Shown here piece by piece: positions 1-9,507 of a DNA stretch of 64,000 nucleotides. The position numbers and the translations under genes were made by a program. The notes under the pieces are model-generated. The model worked only from the letters and a program-made list of their open reading frames with translations. It ran no database searches and was not told where the DNA came from. Source of the DNA: JAYSFC01 sp041913505 (lineage in GTDB: Bacteria > Pseudomonadota > Gammaproteobacteria > Burkholderiales > Burkholderiaceae_C); the NCBI GenBank assembly GCA_041913505.1, contig JAYSFC010000002.1, forward strand, positions 11,703 to 75,702, given 5' to 3'. The stretch's first letter is position 1, and each line of letters begins with the position of its first letter.

Positions 1-1881
1 GGCGAACGACACGCCTGCGAGCAGCCACATGTGCCAGATCAGTGCAAAGCCGACGACCAGCGCAAGACCGGAGATGATCACCCCAGCCCCCGTGTTGGCG
101 GGCATGTGGATGGACTGGAAGCCCTTCAGCGGACGCTGGTAGCCGTGCTTCTTCATGTCCCACCAGGCGTCGATCTCGTGCGCCACGGGGGTGAAGGCGA
201 AGTTGTATTGCGGCGGGGGCGAGGAGGTGGCCCACTCCAGCGTGCGCGCGTCCCAGGGGTCGCCCGTCACGTCGCGCAGCTGTTCGCGGCGCAGGTAGCT
301 GACCACGAGCTGGATCAGGAAGCTCGCGATACCCAGTGCGATCAGCGCCGCGCCGCAGGCGGCGATGACGAACCAGATCTGCAGCGAGGGGTCCTCGAAG
401 TGGTTCACGCGGCGCGTCGCGCCCATCAGGCCCACGATGTACAGCGGCGTGAACGCGACCCAGAAGCCCACCAGCCAGAACCAGAACGAGCACTTGCCCC
501 AGAACTCGTCGAGCTTGTAGCCGAAGGCCTTGGGGAACCAGTAGTTGATGCCCGCGAACACGGCGAACACCACGCCGCCAATGATCACGTTGTGGAAGTG
601 GGCGATCAGGAACAGGCTGTTGTGCAGCACGAAGTCGGCCGGGGGCACGGCCAGCAGCACGCCGGTCATGCCGCCAATGGCGAAGGTGCACATGAAGCCC
701 ACCGTCCACAGCATGGGCACGTTGAAGCGGATGCGGCCCTTGTACATGGTGAACAGCCAGTTGAAGATCTTCGCGCCCGTGGGGATCGAGATGATCATCG
801 TCGTGATGCCGAAGAAGGTGTTCACGCTCGCGCCCGAGCCCATGGTGAAGAAGTGGTGCAGCCACACCAGGTAGGACAGGATGGTGATACACACCGTGGC
901 GTACACCATGGAGGTGTAGCCGAACAGGCGCTTCTTGCTGAACGTGGCCACGATCTCCGAATACACGCCGAAGGCCGGCAGCACGAGGATGTACACCTCG
1001 GGGTGGCCCCAGATCCAGATCAGGTTCACGTACAGCATGGCGTTGCCGCCCAGGTCGTTCGTGAAGAAGTTGGTGCCGACATAGCGGTCCAGCGACATCA
1101 GCACCAGCGCGGCCGTCAGGACGGGGAAGGTGGCCACGATGAGCGCGTTGGTGCACAGGGCGGTCCAGGTGAACACGGGCATCTTCATGAGGTTCATGCC
1201 CGGCGCGCGCATCTTGATGATGGTGACGATCAGGTTGATGCCCGATAAGGTGGTCCCCACGCCCGCGATCTGCAGGCCCCAGATGTAATAGTCCAGCCCC
1301 ACACCGGGGTCCTGCGCCCCGAGGTTCGACAGCGCCAGCCAGCCCGAGGTGGAGAACTCGCCCAGGAACAGCGAGAGCATCACCAGCACGGCGCCGCCCG
1401 TCGTCATCCAGAAGCTGAAGTTGTTGAGGAACGGGAACGACACGTCGCGTGCGCCGATCTGCAGCGGCACGAGGTAGTTCATCAGGCCCGTGACGAAGGG
1501 CATGGCCACGAAGAAGATCATGATCACGCCGTGGGCCGTGAAGATCTGGTCGTAGTGGTGCGGCGGCAGGTAGCCCAGGTTATCGCCGAAGGCCATGGAC
1601 TGCTGCAGGCGCATCATCGCCGCGTCGGCGAAGCCGCGCAGGAACATGACCAAGCCCAGGATCATGTACATGATGCCGATCTTCTTGTGGTCGATGCTGC
1701 AGATCCAGTCGCGCCACAGCGGCGTCCACAGGCGGAACTTCGTGAGGGCGGCCAGCACAACCAGGCCGCCCAGCACCACCGCGATGAAGGTCCACAGCAC
1801 GATGGGCTCGTGCGCCATCGGGATGGAGTCCCAGGTGATGCGGCCCAACAGCCAGTGGGCTGGGGTAGTTTGCTCAGACAT
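1..1881 (-). CDS. cyoB: Cytochrome bo3-type ubiquinol oxidase subunit I (3' end cut by window)
   Basis: Catalytic heme-copper subunit of a quinol oxidase: oxidises ubiquinol, reduces O2 to water and pumps protons across the inner membrane. 627 codons are visible; family members are about 660, so only the last few dozen residues lie left of the window. Seen: metal-ligand motifs WGHPEVY, HHFFTMG and HFHNVI, many hydrophobic segments, and an extra N-terminal membrane segment as in CyoB. The upstream partner is a lipoprotein subunit II without a CuA site, which argues for quinol rather than cytochrome c as donor. The start (1881) follows cyoA by 61 bp. cyoC and cyoD are expected just outside the window. 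Confidence 0.95.
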   Translation of the reverse strand, partial: MSEQTTPAHWLLGRITWDSIPMAHEPIVLWTFIAVVLGGLVVLAALTKFRLWTPLWRDWICSIDHKKIGIMYMILGLVMFLRGFADAAMMRLQQSMAFGDNLGYLPPHHYDQIFTAHGVIMIFFVAMPFVTGLMNYLVPLQIGARDVSFPFLNNFSFWMTTGGAVLVMLSLFLGEFSTSGWLALSNLGAQDPGVGLDYYIWGLQIAGVGTTLSGINLIVTIIKMRAPGMNLMKMPVFTWTALCTNALIVATFPVLTAALVLMSLDRYVGTNFFTNDLGGNAMLYVNLIWIWGHPEVYILVLPAFGVYSEIVATFSKKRLFGYTSMVYATVCITILSYLVWLHHFFTMGSGASVNTFFGITTMIISIPTGAKIFNWLFTMYKGRIRFNVPMLWTVGFMCTFAIGGMTGVLLAVPPADFVLHNSLFLIAHFHNVIIGGVVFAVFAGINYWFPKAFGYKLDEFWGKCSFWFWLVGFWVAFTPLYIVGLMGATRRVNHFEDPSLQIWFVIAACGAALIALGIASFLIQLVVSYLRREQLRDVTGDPWDARTLEWATSSPPPQYNFAFTPVAHEIDAWWDMKKHGYQRPLKGFQSIHMPANTGAGVIISGLALVVGFALIWHMWLLAGVSFA

Positions 1882-1942
1882 ATCGAATTCTCTTGGCTAG
1901 TGGACCGGTCGCCGGCGCGTGCCCGCTCCCGGTCCGTCAAAC

Positions 1943-2989
1943 TCACTGTTGGGTGGAGGCTCCGGGGGCGGCAGAGGGCTGCAGGGCGGCCAGAATCTGC
2001 GCTGCGTTGCCTGCCGTGCAGACGTCCTGGGGCAGGTTCAGGCCTGCGGCCTTCAGGTAGGCCTCGCCGCCTTGGGCATCGATGGCCATCACGTGATGCA
2101 TGCACAGCTTGCCGTCCTCGACGCAGCGGTTGAGCACCTTGCCGTACAGGCCTTCTTCCACGGTGGAGAAGCGCTGCACGGGGTCACGCTGGCTGGGCTT
2201 GGCCAGCGTGAGGTAGGTGGCGCTGTCGAGCGGCTTGCCTTCCTGCTTGGCTTTGAGCACCCACTGGGCGAAGTCCGCATCGCTCAGGCCGTGGAACTTG
2301 AACGTCATGCCCGAGAAGCCCGCGCCGCTGTAGTGCGATGCCAGGCCCTGGAACACGCCGGGCTTGTTGATGACCGCGTTGAGCTCGGTCTGCATGCCGG
2401 GCATGGCATAGATCATGCCGGCCAGGTCGGGCACGTAGAACGCGTTCATGGTCGAGGTGGCCGTGAGCTTGAAGCGGATCGGACGGTCCACGGGGGCGGC
2501 CAGCTCGTTCACGGTGGCGATGCCCTGCTCGGGGTAGAAAAACAGCCATTTCCAGTCCATGGCTACCACCTGCACCTCCAGGGGCTTCACGTCGGCGGCC
2601 ACGGGGCGGTGGGCGTCGATGCGGTCCAGGGGGCGGTAGGGATCGAGCTTGTGGGTCGTGATCCAGGTGAGGGCCCCCAGCGCGATGATGATCAAGAGCG
2701 GCACGGTCCAGATCACCAGCTCCAGCGTGGTGGAGTGATGCCAGTCGGGGTCGTACTCGGCCTCGGTGTTGCCTTGGCGGTATTTCCAGGCGAAGAGGAG
2801 CGTGAGCAGGATCACCGGCACGATGATGATCAGCATCAGCAGGGTGGCCGTGACGACCAACTGGCCCTGCTGGGCGGCGACGTCGCCGGCCGGGTTGAGT
2901 ACGACGGCCTTGCTGCAGCCGGCGAGGCCGGCTGTCAGGGCGGCCGCGGCAAGCCAGGCAGGCCCGCGGAGTTCCTTGGTTTTTAGCAT
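1943..2989 (-). CDS. cyoA: Cytochrome bo3-type ubiquinol oxidase subunit II, lipoprotein
   Basis: Subunit II of the quinol oxidase, first gene of the cyo operon. 348 residues. Lipobox LAGC near residues 22-25, two membrane helices (about 45-70 and 88-110), then a periplasmic cupredoxin-fold domain. The cysteine and histidine pattern of a CuA centre is missing, as expected for quinol oxidases. The C-terminal tail (about residues 260-348) carries a CVEDGKLC segment and is longer than I would expect for the core fold. Divergent from an MFS transporter; the 281-bp gap should hold both promoters. Confidence 0.94.
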   Translation of the reverse strand: MLKTKELRGPAWLAAAALTAGLAGCSKAVVLNPAGDVAAQQGQLVVTATLLMLIIIVPVILLTLLFAWKYRQGNTEAEYDPDWHHSTTLELVIWTVPLLIIIALGALTWITTHKLDPYRPLDRIDAHRPVAADVKPLEVQVVAMDWKWLFFYPEQGIATVNELAAPVDRPIRFKLTATSTMNAFYVPDLAGMIYAMPGMQTELNAVINKPGVFQGLASHYSGAGFSGMTFKFHGLSDADFAQWVLKAKQEGKPLDSATYLTLAKPSQRDPVQRFSTVEEGLYGKVLNRCVEDGKLCMHHVMAIDAQGGEAYLKAAGLNLPQDVCTAGNAAQILAALQPSAAPGASTQQ

Positions 2990-3270
2990 GCTAGGGGCGC
3001 GACAAAGGGCGTTTTTAGGGGTAAACGCGAGTGACTGAACGCGCCGAATGTAATGCGGCTAGCTATTTTGTCGATTGGACATTTTGTCCAGGGTCAAAGA
3101 GCTATGGGTCAAAAGGGGTGGTGCGCCAGATGGTCGAGATGGGTCAAGGAAGGCTCTGTCGGGTCTTGACAATCAGGGTTTTCCGCTGGCGCCCATGGTG
3201 AAAGCGCACTTGTGGGGCTGGGGGCTTGCGTGTAGAACGGAGCCGTGTCAGTCAGTCAAGGAGCAATCGT
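2990..3270. promoter_or_regulatory. Divergent cyoA / MFS control region with inverted and direct repeats
   Basis: 281 bp without a gene. Visible: an inverted repeat TGGACA-TTT-TGTCCA at 3076-3090, direct repeats of GGGTCAA at 3091, 3106 and 3141, and a TTGACA at 3166-3171 on the plus strand that could be a -35 element for the MFS gene, although no good -10 follows. The MFS gene has a clear AAGGAG ribosome site at 3258-3263. The arrangement suggests a regulator-binding region, but I do not recognise the factor. Confidence 0.4.
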
Positions 3271-4605
3271 ATGAACGGCCACGGTTCTGCGGCACTTCCT
3301 GTGCCGGGCTTTGAGGGTGCGGGGTCTCTCGCACGGGCGCACACGGATGAAGATGTGACGCCCAGTGAAATCGCCGTGGGTGTGATCATTGGACGGTCGT
3401 CCGAGTACTTCGATTTCTTCGTATTCGGCATCGCGAGCGTCCTGGTCTTTCCGACCCTGCTGTTTCCCTTTCTTTCGCGCCTGGAGGGCACGCTGATGGC
3501 CTTTGCCATCTTTGCCCTGGCCTTCGTGGCCCGGCCCCTGGGCACGGCCATTTCGATGGCCGTGCAGCGGCGCTGGGGGCGGGGCACCAAGCTCACGATG
3601 GCGCTGTTCCTGCTCGGGGCCTGCACGGCGGGCATGGCCTTCCTGCCCAGTTACCACTCCGTGGGCGCTGCCGCCATCGTGGCGATCGTGATCCTGCGCT
3701 TCGGCCAGGGCCTGGCCCTGGGCGGTACCTGGGACGGCCTGCCGTCGCTGCTGGCCATGGCGGCGCCGCCGGAGCGCCGCGGCTGGTACGCCATGATCGG
3801 CCAGCTGGGCGCGCCGGTGGGCTTCGTGATGGCGGCCAGCCTGTTTGCCTACCTGTACAGCAGCCTGAGCGCGGAGGAGTTCCTCGAGTGGGGCTGGCGT
3901 TACCCGTTCTTCGTGGCGTTCGCCATCAACGTGGTGGCGCTGTTCGCGCGGCTGCGGCTCGTTGTGGGCCAGTCCTACGCTGAACTGCTGCAGGAGCGCG
4001 AGCTCCAGCCCGTGAGCGTCAGGCGCGTGCTGGCCGATGAGGGGCGCAACGTGCTGATCGGCGCGTTCGCCGCGCTCGCAAGCTTTGCGCTCTTTCACCT
4101 TGTCACGGTGTTCCCGCTGTCGTGGATCGCCATGTACTCCGACCAGTCCATGACCCAGGTGCTGTGCGTGCAGATCGTGGGGGCCTTTCTCGCGGCCGGG
4201 GCCATTGTGGGCTCCGGGTGGCTGGCCGACCGGTTCGGGCGGCGCAATCTGCTGGGCTCCATGGCCGTGCTGATCGGCCTGTTCAGTTTCACGGCGCCGT
4301 GGCTGCTGGGCGAGGGCCCGGTGGGCAACAACGTGTTCCTGCTCGTGGGCTTCGTGCTGCTGGGCCTGTCGTACGGCCAGGCCTCGGGCACTGTCACGGC
4401 CAATTTCTCCGCGCAGTACCGCTACACGGGCGCGGCGCTGTCGGCGGACCTGGCCTGGCTGATCGGTGCCGCCTTCGCGCCCCTCGTGGCGCTGGGGCTG
4501 TCGGCGCGCTTTGGTCTGGGGGCGGTGTCTCTGTACCTGCTGTCGGGCGTGGTGTGCACGCTGGGGGCGCTGCGCATCAACCGGCTGATCGAGCAGCGCG
4601 ACTGA
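3271..4605 (+). CDS. MFS transporter, metabolite:H+ symporter type
   Basis: Inner-membrane secondary transporter of the major facilitator superfamily, 444 residues with about 12 hydrophobic segments. The start is ATG at 3271, 8 bases after AAGGAG; upstream in-frame starts lack a ribosome site. Seen: the EYFDFFVFG stretch in the first helix, typical of the MHS family (KgtP/ProP/ShiA-like, usually EWYDFFVYG), and a loop motif GWLADRFGRRN between the halves. Substrate not predictable; the family carries organic acids or betaines. A palindromic terminator follows 22 bp after the stop. Confidence 0.85.
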   Translation: MNGHGSAALPVPGFEGAGSLARAHTDEDVTPSEIAVGVIIGRSSEYFDFFVFGIASVLVFPTLLFPFLSRLEGTLMAFAIFALAFVARPLGTAISMAVQRRWGRGTKLTMALFLLGACTAGMAFLPSYHSVGAAAIVAIVILRFGQGLALGGTWDGLPSLLAMAAPPERRGWYAMIGQLGAPVGFVMAASLFAYLYSSLSAEEFLEWGWRYPFFVAFAINVVALFARLRLVVGQSYAELLQERELQPVSVRRVLADEGRNVLIGAFAALASFALFHLVTVFPLSWIAMYSDQSMTQVLCVQIVGAFLAAGAIVGSGWLADRFGRRNLLGSMAVLIGLFSFTAPWLLGEGPVGNNVFLLVGFVLLGLSYGQASGTVTANFSAQYRYTGAALSADLAWLIGAAFAPLVALGLSARFGLGAVSLYLLSGVVCTLGALRINRLIEQRD

Positions 4606-4627
4606 GTTTTCCCGCTCAGCAAAACCC

Positions 4628-4651
4628 AAGAGGCCCGCATGCGGGCCTCTT
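4628..4651. terminator. Bidirectional terminator between MFS gene and tolA
   Basis: A 24-bp perfect palindrome with arms AAGAGGCCCGCA, A-rich on its left and T-rich on its right, placed between two converging genes. It should stop transcription from both sides. Confidence 0.8.
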
Positions 4652-4668
4652 TGCTTAGGATGGGCGCG

Positions 4669-5646
4669 TCAGTCCTGGGGACGGAAGCCGATCTCGAGCG
4701 ATGAAGGCACGCGGCCATCCACATCGCGGGGCAGGGTTTCGGTCTTGTCCAGCGCGCGCAGCACGGCTTCGTCCCAGGCCTTGTTGCCGCTCGACTGGAT
4801 GATCCGGCGGCCCACGATGGTGCCGTCGGGCGCCGCGCGCACCTCGACCACGGCGCGGGGGTTGCCCGACACCGCGTCGGGGTAGACGATATTCGGCTTG
4901 ACCTTGGCCGCCACACGGCCGCCGTAGCTGCCCGAGGGGCCTGAGCTGCGCTGGGCGTTGCCCGTGGCGGTTTCTCCGCCCGTGGCGCCGGCCAGGCCCT
5001 GTATGCGGCGCAGATTGGCCTGGCGCTGATCTTCGAGGCGCTTGGCGTCGGCTTCGGCCTTGCGCTTGTCCTCGGCAAGCTTCTTCTGCTTTTCCTGTTC
5101 GGCCTTCTTCTGCTCGGCCAGCTTTTCGCGCTGTTCTTTCTCGCGCTCGGCTTTTTCCTTCTGCAGCCGTTCCTTTTTCTCCTGCTCCAGGCGCTCTTTC
5201 TTTTCCTGCTCCAGGCGCTCGCGGTGCTCTTGTTCCTTGCGCTCGCGTTCGCGCTTTTCGCGCTCCAGCTGCTGCTGGCGCTGCTTCTTTTCTTCCTCGA
5301 GCCGCTTCTTCTGGCGCTCCAGGGCGATGTCGGCCTCGCGCGTGTCGGGCTCTGCCTGGCGCGGCGGAGGAGGAGCGGGCGGCGGCGGGGCCGGAGCGGG
5401 CCGGGGGGGCTCGGGCTCCGGCGCGGGCGGCGGAGGCGGCGCAACCGGGGCGGGCGCGGCCTGCTGGGGGATGGCCGACCATAGCTCGGCCTCCACGGCG
5501 GGTTGGTCGGCGCTGGTCTTCCACTTCACGCCCCAGGTCAGCGCGCCCAGCAGGAGCGCGTGCGCGAGCACGGCCAGCGTGATGGCACGCAGGCGGCCCG
5601 GCGGGCGGGGAGGCGCAAATTGGTCGCGGTCGTTGAGGGCGTGCAT
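4669..5646 (-). CDS. tolA: Cell envelope integrity protein TolA
   Basis: Periplasm-spanning link of the Tol-Pal system, which transmits energy from TolQR to the outer membrane during cell constriction. 325 residues: a single membrane helix near 20-40, a Pro/Ala-rich linker (about 65-98), a long Lys/Glu/Arg-rich helical stretch (about 98-215) with internally repeated LEQEKKER units, and a C-terminal TonB_C-like domain (about 240-325) with the YP..V...P..V.V pattern. Last gene of ybgC-tolQ-tolR-tolA, 31 bp after tolR. Confidence 0.93.
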   Translation of the reverse strand: MHALNDRDQFAPPRPPGRLRAITLAVLAHALLLGALTWGVKWKTSADQPAVEAELWSAIPQQAAPAPVAPPPPPAPEPEPPRPAPAPPPPAPPPPRQAEPDTREADIALERQKKRLEEEKKQRQQQLEREKRERERKEQEHRERLEQEKKERLEQEKKERLQKEKAEREKEQREKLAEQKKAEQEKQKKLAEDKRKAEADAKRLEDQRQANLRRIQGLAGATGGETATGNAQRSSGPSGSYGGRVAAKVKPNIVYPDAVSGNPRAVVEVRAAPDGTIVGRRIIQSSGNKAWDEAVLRALDKTETLPRDVDGRVPSSLEIGFRPQD

Positions 5647-5677
5647 GTGTGGGTGGGGGATGGAGTCCGCGGGCCGG

Positions 5678-6106
5678 TCAGTTGTTCCCTTGCTTCACGG
5701 ACAGGCCCACGCGCTGCACGCCGGCGCGCTGTAGCGCGTCCATGGCCTTCACGACGGTTTCATAGGACACGGTCTTTTCCGCGGCGATGATCACGGCGGA
5801 CTCGTCGGGCTGCGCCTTCTGCCAACTCAGCGCCGCATCGCCGATCTCGCGCGCCGTGAGGGTGCGCTCGGCGTCCTTGGTCTTGAAGCGCAGCGAGCCG
5901 TCCTTGGCGACGATCACCGAAGCGAAGGACTTGGGCTGGTTCTTGCTCTTGCCCACGCTGGGCACGTCGATGGCGCCCGGCGTGAGCATGGGCGCCGTCA
6001 CCATGAAGATGATGAGCAGCACCAGCATCACGTCGATGAAGGGCACCATGTTGATCTCGTTCATCGAACGGCGGCGACTGCCACTGCGGGAGGCCATGGT
6101 GGGCAT
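5678..6106 (-). CDS. tolR: Tol-Pal system protein TolR (ExbD family)
   Basis: 142-residue inner-membrane protein that forms the proton-driven TolQ-TolR motor. One membrane helix (about 21-38) containing Asp25 in VPFIDVMLVLLIIFMV, the proton-pathway aspartate of ExbD/TolR, followed by a periplasmic domain. The start at 6106 is chosen because AAGGAG lies 6 bases before it; the next ATG (6097) has no such spacing. 19 bp downstream of tolQ. Confidence 0.93.
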   Translation of the reverse strand: MPTMASRSGSRRRSMNEINMVPFIDVMLVLLIIFMVTAPMLTPGAIDVPSVGKSKNQPKSFASVIVAKDGSLRFKTKDAERTLTAREIGDAALSWQKAQPDESAVIIAAEKTVSYETVVKAMDALQRAGVQRVGLSVKQGNN

Positions 6107-6125
6107 GTAGGGCTCCTTGCGCGGT

Positions 6126-6826
6126 TCAGTGGCCCGAGGGGCTGTGGGCCGGGTGCGCGCCCAGGTTGCGCTGCAGGATGTTGGAGAACTCCTCGATGAA
6201 GGTCTCCTGGTGTGTGGCGACGCGATCGATGTCGCGTGCAAAGCGGTTGTAGGCAATCACGGCCGGAATGGCCGCAAACAGGCCGATGGCCGTGGCCACC
6301 AGCGCCTCGGCGATGCCGGGCGCCACCGTGGCGAGCGTGATCTGCTCCATGCCCGCGAAGCCCGTGAACGCGTGCATGATGCCCCACACGGTGCCAAACA
6401 GGCCCACGTAGGGGCTGACCGATGCCACCGAGCCGAGGAAGGACAGGCTCGATTCGACCACGTCCATTTCGCGCTGGAAGCTCGCGCGCATGGCGCGGCG
6501 CGCGCCGTCGAGCAGGGTGCCGGGGTCGCTGATGCGGCGCTCGCGCAGCTTCTGGTATTCGCGCATGCCGCTGGCGAAGATGCGTTCCATGGGGCCTGCG
6601 TGCTTGGCGTTCTGTGCGGCGCTGGCATACAGGTCGTTGAGGCTGGTGCCCGACCAGAACTCGCGCTCGAAGTCCTCGTTGAGCGACTTCACGCGCTTGA
6701 GCGCGAACAGCTTGCGGAAGATCGCGGCCCAGCTCGCGATCGAGACGCCCACCAGCAGCAGCATCACGAGCTGCACCACCCAGCTGGCGTGCAGCACAAG
6801 GTTGACGATGGACATGTCTTGGGAAT

Positions 6827-6830
<4 letters not shown>
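6126..6830 (-). CDS. tolQ: Tol-Pal system protein TolQ (ExbB/MotA family)
   Basis: Inner-membrane stator protein of the Tol-Pal complex, 234 residues. Three hydrophobic segments (about 14-38, 135-158 and 165-190), with the family pattern VSPYVGLFGTVWGIMHAF before the second and GIAEALVATAIGLFAAIPA in the third. The start at 6830 overlaps the ybgC stop codon by ATGA, indicating translational coupling. Confidence 0.94.
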
Positions 6831-7252
<422 letters not shown>

Positions 7253-7259
7253 GGCCGCC

Positions 7260-8444
7260 TTACGCCAGCAGGGGTTGGAGGCGTGCCACGGCTTCCTGCA
7301 ACTGGGCCATGGAGTTGGCGGTGGAAAAACGCACATAGCGCTGCGGGTCGTGCGTGCCAAAGTCACGCCCAGGGGTCACGGCCAGGTGGGCCTGGCGCAT
7401 GAGGGCATAGGCCAGATCCCAGCTTCCGTTCACGCCCAGGCGCTCGCAGGCGGCGCTGCAATCGGCCCAGGCGTAGAAGGCGCCATCGGGCATCACCGGC
7501 ACCTGCAGGCCCAGGCTTTGCAGCGCGGGGATGAAGTAGTCGCGCCGCGCCTTGAATTCGGCGCGGCGGCGTTCGTATTCGGCCAGGCTCTCGGCTTCGA
7601 AGCAGGCCAGCGCTGCGTGCTGCGCGATGGTGCTGGGGCAGATGAACAGGTTTTGCGCCAGGCGCTCGACCACGGGCACCAGTGCTTCGGGCACCACCAT
7701 CCAGCCCAGGCGCCAGCCCGTCATGTTGAAGTACTTGCTGAAGCTGTTGATGCTGATGATGTCGTCGTCGATCGCCAGCGCCGTGTGGCCGAACTGTTCT
7801 TCGTACGACAGGCCCAGGTAGATTTCGTCGATCAGCGTGATGCCGCCGCGCTCCTGCACCACGCCGTGGATGCGGCGTAACTCCTCGGGCGCGATCGAGG
7901 TGCCCGTGGGGTTGGAGGGCGAGGCCAGCAGCACGCCGCGCGTCTTGGGGCCCCAGGCGGCGTGCACTTTCTCGGCGCTGAGCTGGAAGCGCTCGGCGGC
8001 CGTGGTGGGGATCAGCACCGCCGTGCCCTCGGCGGCGCTCACGAAATGCCGGTTGCAGGGGTAGCTGGGGTCGGGCATCAAGACCTCGTCGCCCGCGTCG
8101 ATCAAGGCCAGGCAGGCCAGCTGCAACGCGGCCGAGGCGCCCGCCGTGATGGCGATGCGCCGCGCCGGCACCTGCACGCCAAAGCGCTGCGCGTACCAGT
8201 CGCTGATGCGCTCGCGCAGCGGCGCAATGCCCAGCGCCTGGGTGTACTGTGTGGCGCCATCGCGCACGGCCTTGGCTGCAGCCTCCTGCACCAGGGGCGG
8301 GGCGGTGAAGTCGGGTTCGCCAATGTTCAGGAAGATCATGGGCGAACTGCTGCCCGCCACTTCGGCCGCCAGGGCCTGGGCGGCCTTGGCGATCTCCATC
8401 ACATAAAACGGTTCGATGCGCGCAGCGCGGGTGGATGTCTTCAT
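7260..8444 (-). CDS. PLP-dependent aminotransferase, class I/II
   Basis: 394-residue fold-type I aminotransferase. Lys237 in SINSFSKYFNMTGWRLGW is the Schiff-base lysine; Asn178 in SPSNPTG and Asp206 in DEIYL are the usual cofactor contacts. Substrate is uncertain: aspartate, alanine or aromatic amino acids are possible in this branch. Lies between nusB and ybgC in the same transcription direction, 87 bp after nusB. Confidence 0.88.
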   Translation of the reverse strand: MKTSTRAARIEPFYVMEIAKAAQALAAEVAGSSSPMIFLNIGEPDFTAPPLVQEAAAKAVRDGATQYTQALGIAPLRERISDWYAQRFGVQVPARRIAITAGASAALQLACLALIDAGDEVLMPDPSYPCNRHFVSAAEGTAVLIPTTAAERFQLSAEKVHAAWGPKTRGVLLASPSNPTGTSIAPEELRRIHGVVQERGGITLIDEIYLGLSYEEQFGHTALAIDDDIISINSFSKYFNMTGWRLGWMVVPEALVPVVERLAQNLFICPSTIAQHAALACFEAESLAEYERRRAEFKARRDYFIPALQSLGLQVPVMPDGAFYAWADCSAACERLGVNGSWDLAYALMRQAHLAVTPGRDFGTHDPQRYVRFSTANSMAQLQEAVARLQPLLA

Positions 8445-8531
8445 GGCAGGGGCCGCGCCAGCGGCGGCGGAGTCTGGGGTGACGACCAGGGCGCCGGGGG
8501 CGAGATGGCGCTTCAGTCAGGCGTGGGGGCG

Positions 8532-9044
8532 TTACTTGCGGTTGGCGGAATCGGCCTGCACCTCGTCGGGCCGCAGCTTGGGTGCCAGGCTGCCGAGCAC
8601 GCCGTTGACGTACTTGTGTCCGTCGGTGCCGCCAAACTCCTTGGCCAGTTCGATGCACTCGTTGAGCACCACGCGCCAGGGCACGTCCAGGCAGTGCTGG
8701 AATTCGTAGGCGCCTATCCACATCACGGCGTGCTCGATGGGCGAGATTTCGGCCAGTGGGCGGTCCAGCAGCGGGGCGATCAGGCCGTCCAGGTCGGCGG
8801 CGCTGGCGATGCAGCCGTGCAGCAGGGCGTCGTAGTGCGCGGTGTCGGCCTTGTGAAAGCCCGAGAGGTCGCGCGTGAACAGGTCGATGGCCGCGGCCTC
8901 GTTGCGCCCGACCAGGTGCTGGTACAGCCCCTGCAGCGCAAACTCGCGTGCGCGCGTGCGGCCCGGCTTGCTCGACGCCTTGCGCGCGCCCGTGCGCGTG
9001 CGGCCCGGGACGCGGGGCTGTGCGGGAGGCGGGGTGGTGCTCAT
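8532..9044 (-). CDS. nusB: Transcription antitermination factor NusB
   Basis: 170-residue all-helical RNA-binding protein that, with NusE (S10), binds boxA of rRNA operons and supports antitermination. Seen: the family segments ALQGLYQ near residues 37-43, EISPIEHAVMWIGAYEF and VVLNECIELAKEFGG. The first ~30 residues are basic and disordered. Start overlaps the ribH stop by ATGA. The ribH-nusB pairing is widespread in proteobacteria. Confidence 0.94.
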   Translation of the reverse strand: MSTTPPPAQPRVPGRTRTGARKASSKPGRTRAREFALQGLYQHLVGRNEAAAIDLFTRDLSGFHKADTAHYDALLHGCIASAADLDGLIAPLLDRPLAEISPIEHAVMWIGAYEFQHCLDVPWRVVLNECIELAKEFGGTDGHKYVNGVLGSLAPKLRPDEVQADSANRK

Positions 9045-9505
9045 GACAGCGCGTCCAGCAGGTTGGCCATTTCCACGGCGACATGGGCGGCGTCGCGCCC
9101 CTTCTCGGTCTGGCGCGCAATCGCCTGTTCCAGGTTTTCCGTCGTCAGGATGGCGTTGGCCACGGGCAGGTGGTAGTCGAGGGCCACGCGCGAGACGCCG
9201 GCGCCCGACTCGTTGGCCACGAGCTCGAAGTGGTAGGTCTCGCCGCGGATGATGCAGCCCAGGGCCACGAGCGCGTCGTACTTGTCGCTCTCGGCCATGG
9301 CCTGCAAGGCCACGGACACTTCGAGCGCGCCGGGCACGAATACATGGTCAATGTGCTTGTCCTGCACGCCGAGCGCGAGCAGCTCTTCGCGGCAGGCCGC
9401 CGCGAGCGCGTTGGTGATGCTTTCGTTGAAGCGGGCCTGGACGATGCCGATGTGCAGCTTCTTGCCGCCCTGCTTGTCCGCCGTTCCTTTTTCTGCGCCA
9501 AACAT
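9041..9505 (-). CDS. ribH: 6,7-dimethyl-8-ribityllumazine synthase
   Basis: Penultimate enzyme of riboflavin synthesis: condenses 5-amino-6-ribitylaminouracil with 3,4-dihydroxy-2-butanone 4-phosphate. 154 residues; seen: RFNESI, VPGALEV, and the GCIIRGETYHFE stretch with the active-site His92. Starts 2 bp after the ribB stop, so it is co-translated with the enzyme that makes its butanone substrate. Confidence 0.95.
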   Translation of the reverse strand: MFGAEKGTADKQGGKKLHIGIVQARFNESITNALAAACREELLALGVQDKHIDHVFVPGALEVSVALQAMAESDKYDALVALGCIIRGETYHFELVANESGAGVSRVALDYHLPVANAILTTENLEQAIARQTEKGRDAAHVAVEMANLLDALS

Positions 9506-9507
9506 GG

